Shown: positions 7,493-16,318 of the stretch, one piece after another
Layout: each line of letters opens with the position of its first letter
Numbering within the stretch: the first letter of the stretch is position 1
Source of the DNA: Flavobacteriaceae bacterium
GTDB lineage: Bacteria > Bacteroidota > Bacteroidia > Flavobacteriales > Flavobacteriaceae
Direction of reading: 5' to 3'
Length of the DNA: 64,000 nucleotides
Assembly: GCA_029238125.1 (NCBI GenBank)
Contig: JAQWGQ010000007.1
Location: 25,568 to 89,567 of the forward strand
The notes under the pieces: generated by a model
The model's database searches: none
Told to the model about the DNA's origin: nothing
The model's input: the letters and a program-made list of their open reading frames with translations, nothing else
Made by a program: the position numbers and the translations under genes

Positions 7493-8943
7493 GCCATAGA
7501 ATTTACTAGGGGTAGCCAAACGCGAAAGCTCGTTCCTTTGGGCGTACTTGACTCCACTTCAATTTGTCCGTCATAGGTCTGTACAATGTTTTTGACCATG
7601 GCCAATCCGAGACCCATTCCACTGGTTTTGGTGGTAAATTTGGGTTCAAAAATTTTGTCAATATGCTTTTGTGTAATGCCATGTCCATTGTCGATCACGC
7701 TAATGCAAACCTTATCATTTTTCTTTTGTACACGCACAACAACAGATGGTTTGTGAACTTCATCACAGGCCTGAATTGCATTTTTGACAAGGTTGGTCAA
7801 AACGCGAATAAGCTGAGTTCTGTCGAGACGCGCAAACAAGGGTTCATTTGGGGCTTCAAAAACGATGTATTTCTCCGTAAAAATATCCATGCCAAGCCGG
7901 ATGATTTTGACCACATCCAATAATTCGGATTCTTGTGCAGGCATTTCTGCAAAATTGGAAAAGGCAGAGGCAATGGTACTCAGGGTGTCGATTTGATGGA
8001 TCAGAGTGGAGGAAAACTCTTCAATTTTTTTGGGCGCCGAGGGGTCTTTGGGGTCAAACTGCTGCTCAAAACTCTGCACACTCAAACGCATGGGCGTTAA
8101 TGGGTTTTTGATTTCATGCGCCACTTGTTTGGCCATCTCGCGCCATGCTTGTTCGCGTTCGCTCTTGGCAAGGCGCACCGCACTTTCGGCAAGTTGATCG
8201 ACCATGTCGTTGTAAGCGTTGATCAGTTTGGAGAGTTCTTTTCCTGGCGGGTTGAGATCAATTTTTTGATTGGTCGAGCCCAAAGCGGTTTGGGTGATTT
8301 TGTCGCTGATTTCCTCCAAAGATTTGGTGATAAAACGAGAAACCACATAGGCCAGTATGATCGCCACGCCGAGGATAAACAAATACACCTGCATCAACCG
8401 AGAGAGAAAGTTTTGTAGCTCCATTGCGCTAAGCGAATCATCATCGACATAAGACAAGTTGAGTACCCCAATCGCCACTCCGCTATCATTGCTGATAAAG
8501 GAATAGGATGAACGGTTTTGACTTTGCCCATCTTCCGTGATTTCGACATAGTTTGTATTTGGGTTTTGACGAAGTATGGCAAGTGTTGACTCTGTAATCG
8601 ATGTGTTTCCATCTGTAGGAGGAAGTTGGGTGTTGGTGATGAGCGTTCCCTCAGTGTTGTAGATGCGAAAGTTGACATTTTGTTCATCCGCAATTTGAAA
8701 CACCACTTCCCCAAAAATAGAGTCCAAGAATTGCTCTCGATTGGGAAAGGGCGACTGGCTGAGAATATACTCGATTCTGGTTTTCAACTGGGCTTCTTTG
8801 CGCTGAAGTCGTTGTTCGTGATATTGGTTGGACTGGTCTCGGTATTGATAGATGGTCACCCCCGCAATGAGAACGGATGCGATGAGCACCAAAGAGATCA
8901 TTGCTGTGAAAATACGTGCGCGCAAGGACAGTTTTGGTCGCAT
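7489..8943 (-). CDS. HAMP-domain sensor histidine kinase (NtrY-like)
   Basis: 484 residues from the ATG at 8943 (MRPKLSLRARIF); an earlier in-frame start would overlap hemJ. Topology: TM helix at about 10-32, periplasmic sensor domain of about 150 residues, TM helix near 186-205, HAMP linker, dimerisation/phosphoacceptor box VAHEIKNPLTPMRL with His276, N-box NLVKNAIQACDE and a C-terminal G-box GMGLGLAMVKNIV. No partner response regulator is adjacent, so it is an orphan kinase here. It follows hemJ by one base, placing it in the heme-arm transcript. Confidence 0.88.
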   Translation of the reverse strand: MRPKLSLRARIFTAMISLVLIASVLIAGVTIYQYRDQSNQYHEQRLQRKEAQLKTRIEYILSQSPFPNREQFLDSIFGEVVFQIADEQNVNFRIYNTEGTLITNTQLPPTDGNTSITESTLAILRQNPNTNYVEITEDGQSQNRSSYSFISNDSGVAIGVLNLSYVDDDSLSAMELQNFLSRLMQVYLFILGVAIILAYVVSRFITKSLEEISDKITQTALGSTNQKIDLNPPGKELSKLINAYNDMVDQLAESAVRLAKSEREQAWREMAKQVAHEIKNPLTPMRLSVQSFEQQFDPKDPSAPKKIEEFSSTLIHQIDTLSTIASAFSNFAEMPAQESELLDVVKIIRLGMDIFTEKYIVFEAPNEPLFARLDRTQLIRVLTNLVKNAIQACDEVHKPSVVVRVQKKNDKVCISVIDNGHGITQKHIDKIFEPKFTTKTSGMGLGLAMVKNIVQTYDGQIEVESSTPKGTSFRVWLPLVNSMA

Positions 8944-8944
8944 A

Positions 8945-9481
8945 TCAATCTTGATTACGCATCCGCTTGTAAAGTCGGATGCCAAGCATCAAAAGAATTC
9001 CCAAAGCGAGAAGCCCAACAAGTCCATACACCCAGTCAAAACTCGTTTTAAGAATCGCCAGGAAAACAATGGCAAACAACAAAATGGTTGCTCCTTCATT
9101 CCACAAACGCATAAAGTTGGAAGTGTATCGAATCTGATCTCGTTGGAGTGCGCGATACATCTGGTGGGTGATGAGGTGATAGACCAAAAGTAGTCCTACA
9201 AATCCGAGCTTGATCAACATCCACTGCACAAGAAGTAGCCCAGGGTTGAGCACCAAAAGCCAAATGGCAAAGCTAGTGGCGAGTATGGCAGAAGGCCAAC
9301 AAATAATGGTCCACAAACGGCGCGCCATCAACTTGAGTTGTGGCACCAGCACCCTTGCTTGATGACTGTCTTTTTGCGTGGCTTCAATATGATAAATAAA
9401 CAAACGTGGGATATAAAACAGTCCCGCAAACCATGTGATGACAAAAATCAAATGTAAGGCCTTGATATAGTTGTACTCCAT
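8945..9481 (-). CDS. hemJ: Protoporphyrinogen IX oxidase HemJ
   Basis: 178-residue integral membrane protein of the UPF0093/CopD-like family. It begins MEYNYIKALHLIFVITWFAG, with the conserved His10 close to the N-terminus, then FYIPRLFIYH and several further TM helices. HemJ is the oxidase used by many bacteria lacking HemG and HemY; it converts protoporphyrinogen IX to protoporphyrin IX. Location directly downstream of hemH supports the assignment, and neither hemG nor hemY is seen in the window. Confidence 0.9.
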   Translation of the reverse strand: MEYNYIKALHLIFVITWFAGLFYIPRLFIYHIEATQKDSHQARVLVPQLKLMARRLWTIICWPSAILATSFAIWLLVLNPGLLLVQWMLIKLGFVGLLLVYHLITHQMYRALQRDQIRYTSNFMRLWNEGATILLFAIVFLAILKTSFDWVYGLVGLLALGILLMLGIRLYKRMRNQD

Positions 9482-9520
9482 CCTTTTGAATTGGATTTAA
9501 AAATAGGGATAAATCCGCAA

Positions 9521-10540
9521 CTAAGACGACGACGCCCACTCATCAATCCAGCGGCTGAGCACTTTGACCCATTCGTCACGGTCATTGATACAGGGGACGA
9601 CATGAAGGTTTTCACCTCCATTGTCTTCAAAATCTTCAACGGCTTCCATACCAATTTCCTCCAAAGTCTCCAAACAGTCGGAAACAAAAGCAGGAGTTAC
9701 AACTGCCATATCTTTTGTGCCTGTTTTGGCAAAGCTTTCGATGATCTTATCCGTGTATGGATCGAGCCATTTGTCGCCCGCCAAACGAGACTGAAAGGAA
9801 GTGGAGAAAGTGCCTGGCTTTAACTCCAAATAGTCCGCGACCAAACGGGTGGTTTCATAACACTGATGGCGATAGCAATATTCGTGCGCCACAGAAGGGG
9901 TTTGACAGCAAGATTGGTCGGGCTTACAATGCGATTTGGTGATATCCGTTTTCCGTAAATGTCTTTCGGGAATCCCGTGGTAGGAAAACAAGATGTGTTC
10001 CCAGTTTTTTTCTTGTAAAAATTCTTGAATCGATTGGGATAAAACCCGGATATAATCGGGATGCTTATAAAAAGCAGGGAGATGGGTAAACTCCATATCG
10101 GGGTAGTCTTTGGCTCGAATTTGCTCCGCCAAAACAATGATGGTTTCCGTTGTTGCCATGGCATGTTGGGGATAAAGCGGCACGAGGAGAACCTCATCAA
10201 CCCCTTGGCTGTGAAGCTCGGCCAAACCCGTGGCGATGCTGGGCTTTCCGTATCGCATCGCCAAAGCGATAGGCACCGAGGTGTTTTGTTGGACTTTGGC
10301 TTGTAAACGCTCCGACAATACAATGAGAGGCGATCCCTCGTCCCACCAGATTTTTTTATAGGCCTTTGCCGATCGGCGAGGACGGGTGTTTAGGATAATC
10401 CCCTTCACCAAGAATGTACGCAACCATTTGGGTGCGTCGATCACGCGTTCGTCCATTAAAAATTCTTCAAGATATGGCTTAACGTCTTTGGGTTCGGGGC
10501 TATCGGGTGACCCTAAATTGACGAGTAATACTCCTTTCAT
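9521..10540 (-). CDS. hemH: Ferrochelatase
   Basis: 339 residues. Begins MKGVLLVNLGSPDSPEPKDV, with the family motifs DEGSPLIVLSERL, LLVPLYPQHAMATT and the catalytic-histidine segment LFSYHGIPERHL (His188), and C-terminal SFQSRLAGDKWLDPYTD. Inserts ferrous iron into protoporphyrin IX, the last step to protoheme. It follows the AraC-type regulator by nine bases and precedes hemJ, so regulator, hemH and hemJ are probably co-transcribed. Confidence 0.95.
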   Translation of the reverse strand: MKGVLLVNLGSPDSPEPKDVKPYLEEFLMDERVIDAPKWLRTFLVKGIILNTRPRRSAKAYKKIWWDEGSPLIVLSERLQAKVQQNTSVPIALAMRYGKPSIATGLAELHSQGVDEVLLVPLYPQHAMATTETIIVLAEQIRAKDYPDMEFTHLPAFYKHPDYIRVLSQSIQEFLQEKNWEHILFSYHGIPERHLRKTDITKSHCKPDQSCCQTPSVAHEYCYRHQCYETTRLVADYLELKPGTFSTSFQSRLAGDKWLDPYTDKIIESFAKTGTKDMAVVTPAFVSDCLETLEEIGMEAVEDFEDNGGENLHVVPCINDRDEWVKVLSRWIDEWASSS

Positions 10541-10549
10541 CGCTTTTTT

Positions 10550-11416
10550 TTACGAAGATAATGACATAATATATTTTTTGGGTGTTGTGCCGTATTTCTT
10601 TTTAAAAGCAGAAATAAAATGACTCGAAGTGCTATAGCCCAATTTCAAGCCAACTTCATTGACGTTTTGACTTCCATCGCTAAGCATTTGTCGGGCGGTT
10701 TCCATCTTATAATCGAGCAAAAACTGGAATACGGGAGCCCCATAAAGTTGCTTAAAGCCATCCTTAAGCCGTTTGAGACTGATGCCCACTTCCTCGGCTA
10801 ATGCTGGCAAACTCGGGGGTTCTGCCATACGCTCAACCACAATTTGTTTGGCGCGGTGAATTTTGCGAACATTTTCCTCATCCGCCAAAAAAGGACATTG
10901 GGCAATGTCGGATGGTTTGTCGGGGTTGAAATACAAACTAAACAACTCATACACCTTGGCTTTGAGGTAAAGTCGACCCATCAAGGCATCGGGTTCATGC
11001 TGGAACATCTGACTCAAAATTACCGCCATTGCAGGACTGATGATTTGATCTTGATAGTATTTTTTATTGATGTTTTTGTCGTTGAGAAAAGAGATGGTTT
11101 CGGCCTCATGCGAAAAAAGCGCGTGAAACTTTTGAATCGAAATCAAGATGCTAATCATTTTGGTTTGGGGCGTCAATCGAGCTTGCATTGGCAAGGAACG
11201 CTGTGGGTTGTACAGAAGTAAGACATGCCCGTCGGTTAGCGGTAAGTTATAACTTCCATTATTGAAGAAAAAATTCGCCCCACCCTTAAAACAAAAATGA
11301 AACTGTATGCAATTGACGTCCACCTCGCGGCTGATGGCCTGCTCAGAGGAACTGCTAATGTCGTACTGCAACACCAAAAAACCTGTTTCAATTTGACTGA
11401 CTTGCTCTACTCCCAT
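10550..11416 (-). CDS. AraC family transcriptional regulator of the heme locus
   Basis: 288 residues: an N-terminal cupin-like sensing domain (about 1-175) and a C-terminal AraC/XylS double helix-turn-helix (about 190-285; LPALAEEVGISLKRLKDGFK for the first HTH, VNEVGLKLGYSTSSHFISAF for the second). It is divergent from hemA and heads the hemH-hemJ arm. Regulation of heme synthesis is inferred from this position and from the 21-bp-spaced repeats between 11500 and 11528, which look like tandem AraC half-sites. The ligand is unknown. Confidence 0.85.
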   Translation of the reverse strand: MGVEQVSQIETGFLVLQYDISSSSEQAISREVDVNCIQFHFCFKGGANFFFNNGSYNLPLTDGHVLLLYNPQRSLPMQARLTPQTKMISILISIQKFHALFSHEAETISFLNDKNINKKYYQDQIISPAMAVILSQMFQHEPDALMGRLYLKAKVYELFSLYFNPDKPSDIAQCPFLADEENVRKIHRAKQIVVERMAEPPSLPALAEEVGISLKRLKDGFKQLYGAPVFQFLLDYKMETARQMLSDGSQNVNEVGLKLGYSTSSHFISAFKKKYGTTPKKYIMSLSS

Positions 11417-11445
11417 AGCGTTGTTTTTAACTTACAAAGTTCATA

Positions 11446-11453
11446 CAAACATA
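11446..11453 (-). promoter_or_regulatory. -7 promoter element for the AraC-hemH-hemJ arm (TATGTTTG)
   Basis: On the minus strand TATGTTTG matches TAnnTTTG exactly. It lies 30 bases upstream of the AraC gene start at 11416. No -33 box could be identified with confidence. Confidence 0.45.
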
Positions 11454-11499
11454 GCTTATTTATATTGAATCTAAGATAATGACATGTTTTGAACCCCAA

Positions 11500-11528
11500 A
11501 GCGTTATAAAAAGTCCTTTTAGCGTTAT
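11500..11528 (+). repeat. 21-bp-spaced direct repeat AGCGTTAT, candidate AraC-type operator
   Basis: AGCGTTAT occurs at 11500-11507 and again, identically, at 11521-11528, exactly 21 bp apart (two helical turns). It sits between the AraC-type gene and hemA, just upstream of the hemA -7 element at 11549-11556, where an activator would touch RNA polymerase. AraC-family dimers classically bind two same-orientation half-sites about 21 bp apart. A partial copy (AGCGTT) lies near 11417 at the regulator's own start. Confidence 0.5.
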
Positions 11529-11548
11529 TTATTTGCTGATCGCCAAAA

Positions 11549-11556
11549 TAATTTTG
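11549..11556 (+). promoter_or_regulatory. -7 promoter element of hemA (TAATTTTG)
   Basis: Exact TAnnTTTG match 25 bases before the TTG start at 11581, leaving a leader of roughly 20 bases. It supports the TTG start: an in-frame stop (TAG, 11578-11580) immediately precedes it, so no earlier start exists. Confidence 0.55.
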
Positions 11557-11580
11557 TATCAAATTCCAAAAATTCCATAG

Positions 11581-12813
11581 TTGACAAACCAGCTATCGTT
11601 ATCGTGTATCGGGGTAAGCTATAAAAAAGCAGATGTTGTCTCTCGTGGACAATTTAGTCTTTCTCTTCGTGCGCAACAAAAGCTCCTAGAAGCTGCCCAA
11701 GACAGGCAAATTCAATCCATCACTGTACATTCGACTTGTAACCGAACCGAAATCTATGCCCATGGCACCGAAACCAAAGAATTGGTGGAACTGCTTTGTG
11801 CGTTTTCGCAAGGAAATCCAAAAGTGTTTTCCAAGATTGGCTATGTGTTGAAAGACGAAGATGCTCTCAACCATTTGTTTCGCGTGGGAACGGGTCTGGA
11901 TTCGCAAATTCTCGGTGATTTTGAGATCATCGCACAACTCAAAAAAAGCTTTATTCGCTCCAAAAAAATGGGCTTGCTCGATTCCCTATTTGAACGCCTG
12001 TTTAACACGGTAATCCAGGCGAGTAAACGCATCAAAAATGAAACCCAAATTTCGTCGGGAACCACCTCGGTTTCCTATGCCTCTGTGCGTTATATCCTAG
12101 ACCATATCGACAACCCAGATCAAAAAAATATACTATTGTTTGGTATGGGTAAAATCGGAAGGAACACCTGTGAAAACCTGGTCAAACACACCCAAAATGA
12201 CCATATCGTTCTGATCAATCGAACACGCAAACGCGCCGAGAAAATGGCAGGGAAATTTAAACTGATCGTAAAAGACTATGCCGATCTGCCTGTCGAAATT
12301 CGAAAAGCCGATATTATTATCGTCGCCACTGGCGCCGAAAAACCAACCCTATCCAAGTCATTGATTCACACCGAAAGCCCACTGCTTATTCTCGACTTGT
12401 CGATCCCCAAAAACGTGGATGACGATGTCTTGGATCTTTCCAATGTAACACGAATTCACATCGACGAGTTGTCAAGAATCACAGATAATACGCTAGCCGA
12501 TCGCCAAAAAGAAATCCCAAAAGCGAAAGCCATCATTGACGAGGTTGTCGAAGAGTTTACAGATTGGTTGGGTACGCGTTCGTTTGCGCCTACAGTGCAG
12601 GCCCTCAAACAAATGATGGAGAAATTGGAGCAACAGGCACTTGCCCAACATCAAAAAAAACACCCGCATCTCAAATCAGAAGAAGCCACCTTACTATCTC
12701 AACACTTGATTCAAAAAATCACAAATCGCGTGGCCAATCATATGCGAAATAGTGACAACACTGCGGAAAGTGTAAAAACCATTCAAGACGTTTTTAATAT
12801 CCCTTCCAAATGA
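11581..12813 (+). CDS. hemA: Glutamyl-tRNA reductase
   Basis: 410 residues. Reduces glutamyl-tRNA(Glu) to glutamate-1-semialdehyde, the first committed step of C5-pathway tetrapyrrole synthesis. The catalytic cysteine lies in STCNRTEIY (Cys53), followed by GTGLDSQILGDFEIIAQLK, an NADPH-binding segment LLFGMGKIGRNTCENL and the C-terminal dimerisation helix. Translation must begin at TTG 11581: the preceding codon is a stop and no ATG or GTG aligns with the family N-terminus. It overlaps hemC by four bases and leads hemA-C-D-E-F-B. Confidence 0.95.
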   Translation: MTNQLSLSCIGVSYKKADVVSRGQFSLSLRAQQKLLEAAQDRQIQSITVHSTCNRTEIYAHGTETKELVELLCAFSQGNPKVFSKIGYVLKDEDALNHLFRVGTGLDSQILGDFEIIAQLKKSFIRSKKMGLLDSLFERLFNTVIQASKRIKNETQISSGTTSVSYASVRYILDHIDNPDQKNILLFGMGKIGRNTCENLVKHTQNDHIVLINRTRKRAEKMAGKFKLIVKDYADLPVEIRKADIIIVATGAEKPTLSKSLIHTESPLLILDLSIPKNVDDDVLDLSNVTRIHIDELSRITDNTLADRQKEIPKAKAIIDEVVEEFTDWLGTRSFAPTVQALKQMMEKLEQQALAQHQKKHPHLKSEEATLLSQHLIQKITNRVANHMRNSDNTAESVKTIQDVFNIPSK

Positions 12814-13715
12814 AACCGCTGCGAATTGGAACACGCAGCAGTGCACTCGCACTGTGGCAGGCGCATTGGGTGCAAAACACCCTATCGGAAATCGGGCTAA
12901 CATCCGAGCTGGTGCCGATTCATTCCTCAGGAGACACCAACCTCGTTCAACCCCTTTATGAAATGGGCGTTGTGGGCGTATTTACCAAAGAACTCGATCA
13001 GGCCTTGCTCCAAAACGAAGTCGACCTCTGTGTTCACAGTATGAAAGACGTGCCCACCAAACTCCCAGCGGGAATCGCTGCGGGATTTGTGCCAAAAAGA
13101 GGGCTTGCTGGTGATGTTTTTGTGTTTCAAGAAAAGGACTGGAAAGGTCTTCCAGAACGAACCATCGCAACCAGTAGTTTGCGCAGACAAGCACAGTGGC
13201 TTTATACATACAAATCCGATCGTGTTGTGCCACTTCGCGGGAATATTCAAACCCGCATCGATAAAATCAAGGCCAATAACTGGGACGGTGCCATATTTGC
13301 ACAAGCTGGACTCGAACGACTCTCGACAAACCCTGCGATCTATACCCCTATCGACTGGATGATTCCCGCCCCTGCTCAAGGAGCCATCCTCGTGACAACC
13401 CGAGTAGAAGAAACCAAACTTCTCGAAAATATAAAACCACTTTCTCACCTGCCAACACAAGATTGTGTACAAGCCGAACGCGATTTTTTACGTGCCCTTC
13501 AAGGTGGATGTTCAGCCCCAATTGGTGCCCATGCTAGCGTTCAAAACAATCGCATTTCCTTTGTAGGATCTGTGACCGAAACCGACGGATCTCGACATAT
13601 TGAAGTCCGAGAGTCCTATGATCGTCAAGACCCCGATATTGGAAAACAAGCTGCTGAAATTCTCGTCCGTAATGGTGGGGAGCAGGTTCTCGATAAGCTA
13701 AAAAGCCATGACTAA
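12810..13715 (+). CDS. hemC: Porphobilinogen deaminase (hydroxymethylbilane synthase)
   Basis: 301 residues. Polymerises four porphobilinogens to hydroxymethylbilane. Begins MKPLRIGTRSSALALWQ; catalytic region VDLCVHSMKDVPTKLP, arginine-rich IATSSLRRQAQWL and PLRGNIQTRIDKI, and the cofactor-binding cysteine in LQGGCSAPIGAHA (Cys234) that holds the dipyrromethane. The start overlaps the hemA stop (ATGA) and the end overlaps hemD by eight bases, so translation is coupled through the operon. Confidence 0.96.
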   Translation: MKPLRIGTRSSALALWQAHWVQNTLSEIGLTSELVPIHSSGDTNLVQPLYEMGVVGVFTKELDQALLQNEVDLCVHSMKDVPTKLPAGIAAGFVPKRGLAGDVFVFQEKDWKGLPERTIATSSLRRQAQWLYTYKSDRVVPLRGNIQTRIDKIKANNWDGAIFAQAGLERLSTNPAIYTPIDWMIPAPAQGAILVTTRVEETKLLENIKPLSHLPTQDCVQAERDFLRALQGGCSAPIGAHASVQNNRISFVGSVTETDGSRHIEVRESYDRQDPDIGKQAAEILVRNGGEQVLDKLKSHD

Positions 13716-14370
13716 TCCACTTCTATTGTCGACAAAAAAACTCCACTTTCATCAACTTGAACGATTGATAGCTGCTCAATGTGATGTGGTTGATTATGAT
13801 GCTTTACAGATCGAAATCCAACCCTTTTCGATTCCAAAAAAACCCAATTATTGGGTGTTTAGCAGTCAGAATGCCGTGCGCTCTTTTCTGGCCAACCCAA
13901 CAGCTTATGCACATCAAAACCCGATCCTTTGCGTAGGCGAAAAGACCAAATCACTATTGGAAGAAAATGGGCAAAAAGTGGTCAAAACAGCTCAAAATAT
14001 GCTAGAATTGGTCGAATTTATTCAAAGAACGATGAGAAATGAGCATTTTTTGCATATTTGTGGAAGTCGAAAATTACCTGATTTTGCAGCAGGAATGCAG
14101 CAAGCACGGATTTCCTATGCTGAAGTCACTGCCTACCAAACGCACTTGGTGTCTCGTGTACAGAGACCCGAGCCACAGGGGTTGTTGTTTTACAGTCCAA
14201 GTGGGGTAGAAAGTTATTTGCAATCCAATTCGATTGGTGCAAGCTGGTGCTTTTGCATCGGAGAAACCACCGCAACTGCTGTTCGCCCCCTGACTGAGCA
14301 CCTAACCGTTTCACCCAAGCCAGACGCTGACCTGTTGGTCGCTGCTGCTGCAACACATTTTAGAAGATGA
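13708..14370 (+). CDS. hemD: Uroporphyrinogen-III synthase
   Basis: 220 residues with the weakly conserved HemD fold: [14 protein letters not shown] in the first half and [15 protein letters not shown] followed by [11 protein letters not shown] in the second, the usual serine-rich loops of the two alpha/beta lobes. Cyclises hydroxymethylbilane with inversion of ring D. Sequence conservation in this family is low, but the location between hemC and hemE makes the call firm. It overlaps hemE by four bases. Confidence 0.9.
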   Translation: MTNPLLLSTKKLHFHQLERLIAAQCDVVDYDALQIEIQPFSIPKKPNYWVFSSQNAVRSFLANPTAYAHQNPILCVGEKTKSLLEENGQKVVKTAQNMLELVEFIQRTMRNEHFLHICGSRKLPDFAAGMQQARISYAEVTAYQTHLVSRVQRPEPQGLLFYSPSGVESYLQSNSIGASWCFCIGETTATAVRPLTEHLTVSPKPDADLLVAAAATHFRR

Positions 14371-15407
14371 GTACCCTAAAAAACGATATTTTCTTACAGG
14401 CCCTTTCGGGTAAAACACTCCGACGACCCCCCGTTTGGATGATGAGACAAGCTGGACGATATCTGCCAGACTTTATGAAGCTCAAAGAAAAATATGACTT
14501 CTTTACCCGATGTCAAACACCCGAACTGGCTTCGGAAATTACCGTCATGCCCATCGATCAGATTGGAACCGATGCTGCTATCCTGTTTAGCGATATCCTA
14601 GTCGTTCCACAAGCCATGGGGGTTGATGTGCAAATGAAACCCGACCTAGGGCCATGGTTGCCAAATCCCATTCGCACCCAAGCCGACGTTGACAGGGTTG
14701 AAACCCCCGACGTCAACGACCGTTTACACTATGTGATGGAAGCCATCAAACAGACCTTGGAACGCCTAGACAGTCGCGTACCACTGATTGGTTTTGCTGG
14801 AGCGCCTTGGACAATCTTTTGCTATATGATCCAAGGACAAGGATCCAAAACCTTTGACAAAGCCAAGGCCTTTTGCTTTTCTGAACCTGAAAGTGCACAC
14901 CAACTTCTGCAAAAAATTACCGATACCACCATCGCTTATCTGCGGGCAAAACACAAGGCGGGCGTTCATACTATTCAGCTGTTTGACTCTTGGGGTGGGG
15001 TGCTTTCACCAGATGATTACACCGCTTTTTCATGGAACTACAGTAAGCAAATTATCGATGCCCTCGGCGATGAGGTTCCTGTGATTTTATTTGCCAAGGG
15101 CTGTTGGTATGCCCTTCACGATATGTCACAATCCAAGGTAAAAGCCCTCGGAATTGATTGGACATGTACTGCCAGAAATGCACGCTATCTCACTGGTGGC
15201 CAAATGACGCTGCAAGGCAATTTTGACCCCGCTCGGCTGTTGAGTCCAATCCCAGAGATTCAAAAGCGAACTCGAGAAATGATTGAGCAATTTGGCACAA
15301 CCAACTACATCGCCAACCTTGGTCATGGCATTCTGCCCAATATCCCTATCGATCATGCCAAGGCCTTCGTCGATACTGTAAAATCCTATGAGCCAAGAAG
15401 ATACTGA
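14367..15407 (+). CDS. hemE: Uroporphyrinogen decarboxylase
   Basis: 346 residues. Signature [18 protein letters not shown] near the N-terminus (substrate arginines), then [34 protein letters not shown] and the C-terminal [19 protein letters not shown]. Removes four carboxyls to give coproporphyrinogen III. Its TGA stop shares one base with the hemF ATG (TGATG), a compact coupling arrangement. Confidence 0.97.
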   Translation: MSTLKNDIFLQALSGKTLRRPPVWMMRQAGRYLPDFMKLKEKYDFFTRCQTPELASEITVMPIDQIGTDAAILFSDILVVPQAMGVDVQMKPDLGPWLPNPIRTQADVDRVETPDVNDRLHYVMEAIKQTLERLDSRVPLIGFAGAPWTIFCYMIQGQGSKTFDKAKAFCFSEPESAHQLLQKITDTTIAYLRAKHKAGVHTIQLFDSWGGVLSPDDYTAFSWNYSKQIIDALGDEVPVILFAKGCWYALHDMSQSKVKALGIDWTCTARNARYLTGGQMTLQGNFDPARLLSPIPEIQKRTREMIEQFGTTNYIANLGHGILPNIPIDHAKAFVDTVKSYEPRRY

Positions 15408-16315
15408 TGAAACAACGCTTTTCTGCCTATATCGACCAACTGCAAGACCGCATTAGCTCCGCACTGGAGGAAATCGATGGTGCAGCGCGCTTTCAAATCG
15501 ATAACTGGGAGCGTCCTGGAGGAGGTGGAGGACAGTCGCGAATTCTTGAAAATGGAGCGGTATTTGAAAAAGGAGGTGTCAATGTCTCAAAAGTTTATGG
15601 TCAGCTGCCCGAACCCATGAAAGCATACCTTAAGGTGGAACAGGGTGATTTTTTTGCCTGTGGCATCAGCTTGGTAATCCATCCCAATAGCCCGCTCGTA
15701 CCAACCGTTCACGCCAACTTTCGCTATTTTGAGCTTTATGACAACGATAAAAAAGTTGTCGATCAGTGGTTCGGTGGAGGAATCGACCTCACGCCCTACT
15801 ATCTGTTTGATGAGGATGTGGTGCATTTTCATCAGCAGTGCAAGTCGGTTTGTGATGCGCATGACCCAGAGTTCTATCAAACCTTTAAGGACAAATGCGA
15901 TCGCTATTTTTGGAACACGCATAGAAACGAGGCACGCGGAGTTGGAGGATTGTTTTTTGACTATTGCCGTACGAGTGATGAACGATCGATAGAACAATGG
16001 TTTGACTTTGTCACTGCAGCAGGAGATGCTTTTTTGGATTGTTATAGCCCCATTGTGAACAGGCGAAAAGACCTCCCGTTTGGTCCCGAACAACGAAACT
16101 GGCAAGAGCTGAGACGAGGACGTTATGTCGAATTCAATTTGATTCATGACAAAGGCACCCTCTTTGGGCTCAAAACCCAAGGCCGAATTGAGAGTATACT
16201 GATGAGTCTTCCCCCTGCTGTGCAATGGAAATACAACGTCAGCCCAGCCCCTGACTCAGAAGAAGAACGCCTCGTACATGTATTACAAAAACCCATCAAC
16301 TGGATAAAACAATAA
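15407..16315 (+). CDS. hemF: Oxygen-dependent coproporphyrinogen-III oxidase
   Basis: 302 residues. Begins with the coiled segment SAYIDQLQDRISSALEEIDG, then GGGGGQSRILENGAVFEKGG, HANFRYFELYD, WFGGGIDLTPYYLFDED and the histidine-rich region typical of HemF. Uses O2 to decarboxylate coproporphyrinogen III to protoporphyrinogen IX, so the organism makes heme under aerobic or microaerobic conditions with this enzyme. No anaerobic hemN was seen in the window. The hemB start follows almost immediately. Confidence 0.97.
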   Translation: MKQRFSAYIDQLQDRISSALEEIDGAARFQIDNWERPGGGGGQSRILENGAVFEKGGVNVSKVYGQLPEPMKAYLKVEQGDFFACGISLVIHPNSPLVPTVHANFRYFELYDNDKKVVDQWFGGGIDLTPYYLFDEDVVHFHQQCKSVCDAHDPEFYQTFKDKCDRYFWNTHRNEARGVGGLFFDYCRTSDERSIEQWFDFVTAAGDAFLDCYSPIVNRRKDLPFGPEQRNWQELRRGRYVEFNLIHDKGTLFGLKTQGRIESILMSLPPAVQWKYNVSPAPDSEEERLVHVLQKPINWIKQ

Positions 16316-16318
16316 GTG

